9,287 nucleotides of DNA, from contig NFUO01000117.1 of the NCBI GenBank assembly GCA_002197545.1, forward strand, positions 1-9,287, written 5' to 3'. Source of the stretch: Acidobacteria subdivision 2 bacterium RH1 MAG20 (GTDB lineage: Bacteria; Acidobacteriota; Terriglobia; Terriglobales; Acidobacteriaceae). The notes beneath the pieces were generated by a model. It had not been told where the DNA came from. It searched no databases and worked only from the letters and a program-made list of their open reading frames with translations. Shown piece by piece: positions 6,037 to 9,287 of this stretch. The stretch's first letter is position 1, and each line of letters begins with the position of its first letter. A program made the position numbers and the translations under genes.

Positions 6037-8376
6037 TCATAGTTTCGTCGTCCGCAGTCTCAGGGCATTGCCGATCACCGATACGGAGCTGAAGCTCATG
6101 GCAGCAGCAGCGATCATCGGGTTCAGGAGCAATCCAAAAGCAGGAAACAGCACTCCGGCTGCAAGCGGAATCCCAACAGCGTTGTAGACGAAAGCGAAGA
6201 ACAGGTTCTCGCGGATGTTGAGCATGGTTGATTTGCTTAGCCGGCGTGCGCGGAGAATGCCACGCAGATCGCCTTTCAGCAGCGTGATTCCCCCTGCCTC
6301 CATCGCCACATCGGTACCGGTTCCCATCGCGATGCCGATGTCAGCCTGGGCGAGTGCGGGCGCATCGTTCACTCCATCTCCAGCCATCGCAACCACACAG
6401 CCCTCTTGCTGACGCTGCTTGACGACATCCGCCTTCTTTTGCGGCAGTACGTCAGCCTCAAACTCGATGCCAAGCTTCTTCGCGACTGCCTTGGCCGTCG
6501 TCGCGTTGTCTCCGGTGACCATGATGATCTTCAGACCTGCCGCCTTTAACTCACGGATCGCGTCTGGAGTGTATTCCTTGATTGGATCAGCGACGCCTAC
6601 GATGCCCGCCGCTTTTCCATCCACGGCGACCAGCATCACCGTCTGGCCCTCTTTGCGCAGTGCCTCAGCCTGATTGAGCAAGGGGGACGAATCGATGGAC
6701 AGCTGGCGGAAAAGCTCTGCGTTGCCAACTGCGATCTGCTTGCCTGAGATGGTCCCTTGCACGCCCTTGCCGGTTGTGGAGTTGAATCCGACCACATCGG
6801 ACAAAGGAAGCTTCTTTGCTACCGCTCCCTTCACGATGGCCGCCGCCAGCGGATGTTCGCTGGATCGCTCAAGGCTGGCCACGAGTTGCAGCAGGTCGTT
6901 TTCGCTGGTCCCAGGCTGGGGAATTACGGCGGTCAGTTTCGGCTTGCCTTCTGTCAGGGTTCCCGTCTTGTCGATGATGAGCGTGTCTACTTTGCCAAAT
7001 ATCTCCAGCGCCTCCGCATTGCGGATCAAAATGCCTGCGCGCGCTCCGCGACCAGTGCCCACCATGATGGCCATGGGAGTGGCGAGTCCGAGAGCGCATG
7101 GGCAGGCAACAATCAGCACCGCCACGGCATTCACCAGCGCATGTGCGATGCGCGGCTGCGGCCCAACAAAATACCAGACGATGAAGGTGATAACGGCCGA
7201 AACGATGACAGCCGGAACAAAGTACGAAGCGACGCGGTCCGCCAGCCGCTGAATCGGTGCCCGTGACCGCTGCGCTGCGCTGACCATCTTTACGATTTGC
7301 GCTAAGAGCGTGTCGGCGCCAATCCGCTCCGCACGCATCACGAACCCGCCGGTTCCGTTCACCGTTCCGGCCGTCACTCTCGCGCCTTTGTCTTTCTCTA
7401 CCGGTATGGGCTCTCCGCTGATCATCGATTCATCAACGGAGCTGTGCCCTTCAAGCACCGAGCCATCCACCGGAACCTTCTCGCCTGGACGCACGCGAAG
7501 TCGGTCGCCAACCTGCACCTGATCGAGAGGCACGTCGGCTTCGCCGCCCTTGTCGTCAAGCCTCTTCGCTGTCTTCGGAGCCAGGCCAAGCAGCGCACGA
7601 ATTGCGCCGCTGGTTTGGCTGCGCGCCCTCAACTCCAATACCTGACCCAGAAGAACCAGGGCGACGATGACCGCGGCTGGTTCGAAATACACATCGATCT
7701 GTCCTCCGGATCCACGCAGCGATGCGGGGAAGATTTGGGGCACGAAGGTGGCGAAGACGCTGTAAAGATAAGCCGTGCCCGTACCGAGCGCAATCAGCGT
7801 GAACATGTTGAGGCTGCGATGCACGATGGATTGCCAGCCCCGGATAAAGAACGGAAACCCGCACCACAGAACCACCGGCGTTGCCAGCGCAAACTCAATC
7901 CATGTCCACACTCTTGCCGCGAACATGTGCTGCATGGGCATTGAAGAGAGAAATTCGGAGACCATCAGAGCGAGCATCGGCAAAGCGAGCACGGCGCTGA
8001 TCCAAAACCTCCTCGTCATGTCGATCAGTTCAGGATTCGACTCTTCGGAAGTGACTTCCCGAGGTTCGAGCGCCATGCCGCAGATCGGACAACTGCCCGG
8101 TCCCGGCCGCACAAGCTCGGGATGCATTGGGCAGGTGTATTCCCCATGAGACGCGACCTCCGCGTGCGGGTGCCAGGCAGGTGTCACCGGCTTGGCTTTT
8201 AGGTACTCTTGCGGTGCTGCGCGGAACTTCGCGGCGCAGGCCTGACTGCAGAAGTAGAGCGTGACGCCCGGAGATTCAAGACTTGCGGCCGCGTTCGCGG
8301 GATCGACCGTCATCCCGCATACGGGATCGTGCTCCTCAACAAGATGCATCGTACGATTGTCGCCTTGTCTGCGCAC
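6037..8376 (-). CDS. copA: Cu+-exporting P1B-type ATPase with YHS and heavy-metal-binding N-terminal domains
   Basis: This inner-membrane pump of about 779 residues uses ATP to move soft metal, most likely Cu(I), out of the cytoplasm. Numbering from the chosen GTG: a YHS-type metal site ([11 protein letters not shown], about 16-26, with the later Cys pair in FCSQAC); a heavy-metal-binding module (YTCPMHPE about 80-87, CPICGM about 96-101); transmembrane helices; the actuator SGEP (320-323); the membrane CPC motif (425-427); the phosphorylation loop DKTGTLT (Asp469); the P1B HP dipeptide (H508); TGDN (621-624) and GDGVND (666-671). YN (731-732) and MSFSS (760-764) in the last helices match the P1B-1 Cu+ signature. 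There is no classical CxxC HMA domain; YHS plus the heavy-metal module takes its place, as in SilP-like pumps. I prefer the GTG at 8376 because AAAGGAG lies 9 bases upstream. A TTG at 8418 and an ATG at 8349 are in-frame alternatives. It follows a secreted small protein after a hairpin. Confidence 0.93.
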   Translation of the reverse strand: MRRQGDNRTMHLVEEHDPVCGMTVDPANAAASLESPGVTLYFCSQACAAKFRAAPQEYLKAKPVTPAWHPHAEVASHGEYTCPMHPELVRPGPGSCPICGMALEPREVTSEESNPELIDMTRRFWISAVLALPMLALMVSEFLSSMPMQHMFAARVWTWIEFALATPVVLWCGFPFFIRGWQSIVHRSLNMFTLIALGTGTAYLYSVFATFVPQIFPASLRGSGGQIDVYFEPAAVIVALVLLGQVLELRARSQTSGAIRALLGLAPKTAKRLDDKGGEADVPLDQVQVGDRLRVRPGEKVPVDGSVLEGHSSVDESMISGEPIPVEKDKGARVTAGTVNGTGGFVMRAERIGADTLLAQIVKMVSAAQRSRAPIQRLADRVASYFVPAVIVSAVITFIVWYFVGPQPRIAHALVNAVAVLIVACPCALGLATPMAIMVGTGRGARAGILIRNAEALEIFGKVDTLIIDKTGTLTEGKPKLTAVIPQPGTSENDLLQLVASLERSSEHPLAAAIVKGAVAKKLPLSDVVGFNSTTGKGVQGTISGKQIAVGNAELFRQLSIDSSPLLNQAEALRKEGQTVMLVAVDGKAAGIVGVADPIKEYTPDAIRELKAAGLKIIMVTGDNATTAKAVAKKLGIEFEADVLPQKKADVVKQRQQEGCVVAMAGDGVNDAPALAQADIGIAMGTGTDVAMEAGGITLLKGDLRGILRARRLSKSTMLNIRENLFFAFVYNAVGIPLAAGVLFPAFGLLLNPMIAAAAMSFSSVSVIGNALRLRTTKL

Positions 8377-8385
8377 TTCGATCTG

Positions 8386-8392
8386 CTCCTTT
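8386..8392 (-). promoter_or_regulatory. Ribosome-binding site supporting a GTG start for the copper pump
   Basis: AAAGGAG on the minus strand lies 9 bases before GTG at 8376. No comparably good Shine-Dalgarno precedes the in-frame TTG at 8418 or the ATG at 8349. The GTG start adds nine residues before the ATG and keeps the YHS domain close to the N-terminus. Confidence 0.6.
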
Positions 8393-8424
8393 CTGCTCTT
8401 GGAGCCAGCTAACAACAAATGACT

Positions 8425-8459
8425 GCCGGCACCGGAGAATACTTCGCTCCGGGTCCGGC
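8425..8459. terminator. Imperfect GC-rich hairpin between the small secreted protein and the copper pump
   Basis: The arms GCCGGCACCGGAG and CTCCGGGTCCGGC pair at 11 of 13 positions around a 9-base loop. The hairpin lies in the 119-bp gap between the 132-aa gene and the ATPase start. On the minus strand it is followed after a few bases by a T-rich but interrupted stretch (ATTTGTTGTT). It could be a weak or partial terminator that lowers ATPase expression relative to the upstream gene, an mRNA-stabilising stem, or an attenuator. I am unsure which. Confidence 0.45.
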
Positions 8460-8495
8460 AGATGAACGAACCGGGTAAAGCCTATCAATGTTGTT

Positions 8496-8894
8496 TTACT
8501 TTTGTTCCGCGTCTTTGGCCATTTGTTCATGCAGTTGAGCAAGTTCGTGGCTCTTGACGGCCATCTCCTTGAACGTCTGAACGAAGTACTCGCAATGACC
8601 GATGGTGCTGGCCCGATTCTTGTCGGTGGACAGGCTCGAATTCGCCTTGTACGCAGCAATCATCGACTCGTGCTCCTGCGCCTGTGCGCGATAGTCCAGG
8701 GCTTTTACCTCATAGAAGTTAGCGATGCGCTCATGCTCCGCCGGAGTCTTTGCGGTTGCGATCAGGGCAGTGAGTTGCTGCTTGTTGAGATGCTCGGGCT
8801 TGGGCTGCTGCGTTGATGGTGTCTGACCAAAGGCGGCAACGGTGATGGCAAATGCGAGAGAAAGAACGGATAGAGCTGCGAATGTGCGCTTCAC
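8496..8894 (-). CDS. Small secreted helical protein with repeated His/Met unit, unknown function
   Basis: This 132-residue protein starts at GTG with AAGGAG 6 bases upstream. Residues 1 to about 23 are a Sec signal peptide (charged MKR, hydrophobic core, probable cleavage near AFG-Q). The mature part is almost entirely helix-forming, Ala/Glu/Gln/Lys-rich, and should be periplasmic. Two segments look like copies of one unit: about 54-78, containing HERIANFY and ending in QEHESM, and about 100-125, starting HCEYFV and ending in QLHEQM. Aligned from the right they share an aromatic, Ala/Leu positions, Gln, and a final H-E-x-M. The His residues (35, 54, 75, 100, 116, 122), single Cys (101) and Met residues (78, 111, 125) could bind a soft metal. 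With a copper-type pump next downstream on the same strand, a periplasmic metal-handling role is a reasonable guess. I do not recognise a characterised family. The hairpin before the pump may set different expression levels for the two genes. Confidence 0.85.
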   Translation of the reverse strand: MKRTFAALSVLSLAFAITVAAFGQTPSTQQPKPEHLNKQQLTALIATAKTPAEHERIANFYEVKALDYRAQAQEHESMIAAYKANSSLSTDKNRASTIGHCEYFVQTFKEMAVKSHELAQLHEQMAKDAEQK

Positions 8895-9287
8895 GGAAAT
8901 CTCCTTGGCAATTCAATTGTTGATGGCAATGCGAACCTCAAGGTCGAGTGCGACCAGGGGTTATTTCGATTGCTGTAATGCAAGGAGGATTTAGATTCGG
9001 AATACTTGGAAGAGCATGTATTTGGCGGGTCCTGGAGAGGAGGTGCTCTCCAGAGATCGTGTTGTCAAAACTGAAGCAAATGTAACCGGAAGCTGGGCCA
9101 TCCCAACTAAGGTTATGGCCTTGTCGGCCCTGGATTTTGTCGTTGTGATTGCCTGTGCACCGACCCTGACGGCTGCCATGTGGCAATCACTTTGGATGCG
9201 CTCCGACGCTATGGATTCAATGCGCATGGACTCATGACAGTTTGTACGGAGATGGGTCGCAGCATTGTCGCTTGCCGGAATGCAGCA
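8895..9287. other. Right-hand region with no assignable gene
   Basis: This stretch of about 390 bases precedes the small secreted-protein gene and should hold its promoter, but I cannot point to a good -35/-10 pair. Open frames overlap on both strands (minus 8991-9227, 78 codons; minus 8938-9186; plus 9016-9237). None has a convincing ribosome-binding site or a recognisable domain. The minus frame from 9227 has purine-rich first codon positions and might be a remnant or a small gene. A perfect 8-bp inverted repeat lies at 9032-9053. The right end is cut by the window. Confidence 0.4.
9032..9053. repeat. Perfect 8-bp inverted repeat with 6-base loop
   Basis: CTGGAGAG at 9032-9039 and CTCTCCAG at 9046-9053 are exact reverse complements with the loop GAGGTG. 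Neither strand has a T-run after the stem, so it is not a typical intrinsic terminator. It lies about 140-160 bases upstream of the small secreted-protein gene and could be an operator or an mRNA stem. Its role is unknown. Confidence 0.45.

Noticed and set aside
5802..6092. Plus-strand 96-codon frame across the gap and the end of the copper pump
   Set aside because: It overlaps the conserved C-terminus of the ATPase on the opposite strand and has no recognisable domain or ribosome-binding site.
6674..7944. Plus-strand frames of up to 192 codons opposite the P-type ATPase
   Set aside because: They are antisense to a gene carrying all the catalytic P1B motifs, with composition typical of reverse-strand translation.
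8336..8659. Minus-strand 107-codon frame bridging the small protein and pump genes
   Set aside because: It overlaps both supported genes in another frame, is Arg-rich and has no domain.
1..9287. CRISPR array, tRNA, rRNA or complete insertion sequence
   Set aside because: I found no regularly spaced direct repeats, tRNA-like cloverleaf or rRNA stretch, and no transposase. The only mobile-element trace is the integrase remnant.

Overview
The window is bacterial, from a diderm (Gram-negative) organism with moderately high GC by eye. The evidence is an apparent outer-membrane beta-barrel cytochrome, Sec and Tat signal sequences, and compact bacterial gene spacing. The style of the cytochrome b-c fusion, the integrase remnant and the small secreted protein recall Acidobacteriota. 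That is an impression from protein style, not a demonstrated placement. All genes that can be supported lie on the minus strand, so the window reads functionally from right to left.
Layout, right to left. (1) 8895-9287 has no gene I can assign and holds one perfect hairpin. (2) A metal-handling pair follows: a secreted 132-aa His/Met-bearing helical protein (8496-8894), a GC-rich imperfect hairpin (8425-8459), and a Cu+-type P1B ATPase with YHS and heavy-metal-binding N-terminal modules (6037-8376). (3) A decayed tyrosine-recombinase (integrase) pseudogene (5152-5855) marks a likely mobile-element scar. (4) About 440 bp without a convincing gene (4713-5151) includes a perfect 14-bp palindrome about 135 bp upstream of the next start. 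(5) A tight three-gene respiratory operon (160-4712) follows: a Cyc2-like fused monoheme cytochrome/outer-membrane barrel, then a Tat-type Rieske Fe-S protein, then a giant cytochrome b carrying four C-terminal cytochrome c domains. (6) Past the operon's 3' end (1-159) there is an 11-bp perfect inverted repeat.
How the genes fit together. The Rieske protein and cytochrome b form the quinol-oxidising core of a bc complex. No separate cytochrome c1 gene is present, because the c-type hemes are fused to cytochrome b as a string of four CXXCH/Met domains on Ala/Pro/Lys-rich linkers. The gene preceding Rieske encodes a protein whose heme-binding N-terminus strongly resembles the outer-membrane cytochrome-porin Cyc2, the Fe(II) oxidase of acidophilic and neutrophilic iron oxidisers. 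Together this suggests a self-contained electron path: outer-membrane heme, tetra-c periplasmic wire, Rieske/cytochrome b, quinone pool. It could run inward (Fe(II) or another donor feeding reverse electron transfer) or outward (quinol oxidation to an extracellular acceptor). Direction and substrate are inferred, not shown. The copper pair is separated from this operon by the integrase scar and is probably functionally independent.
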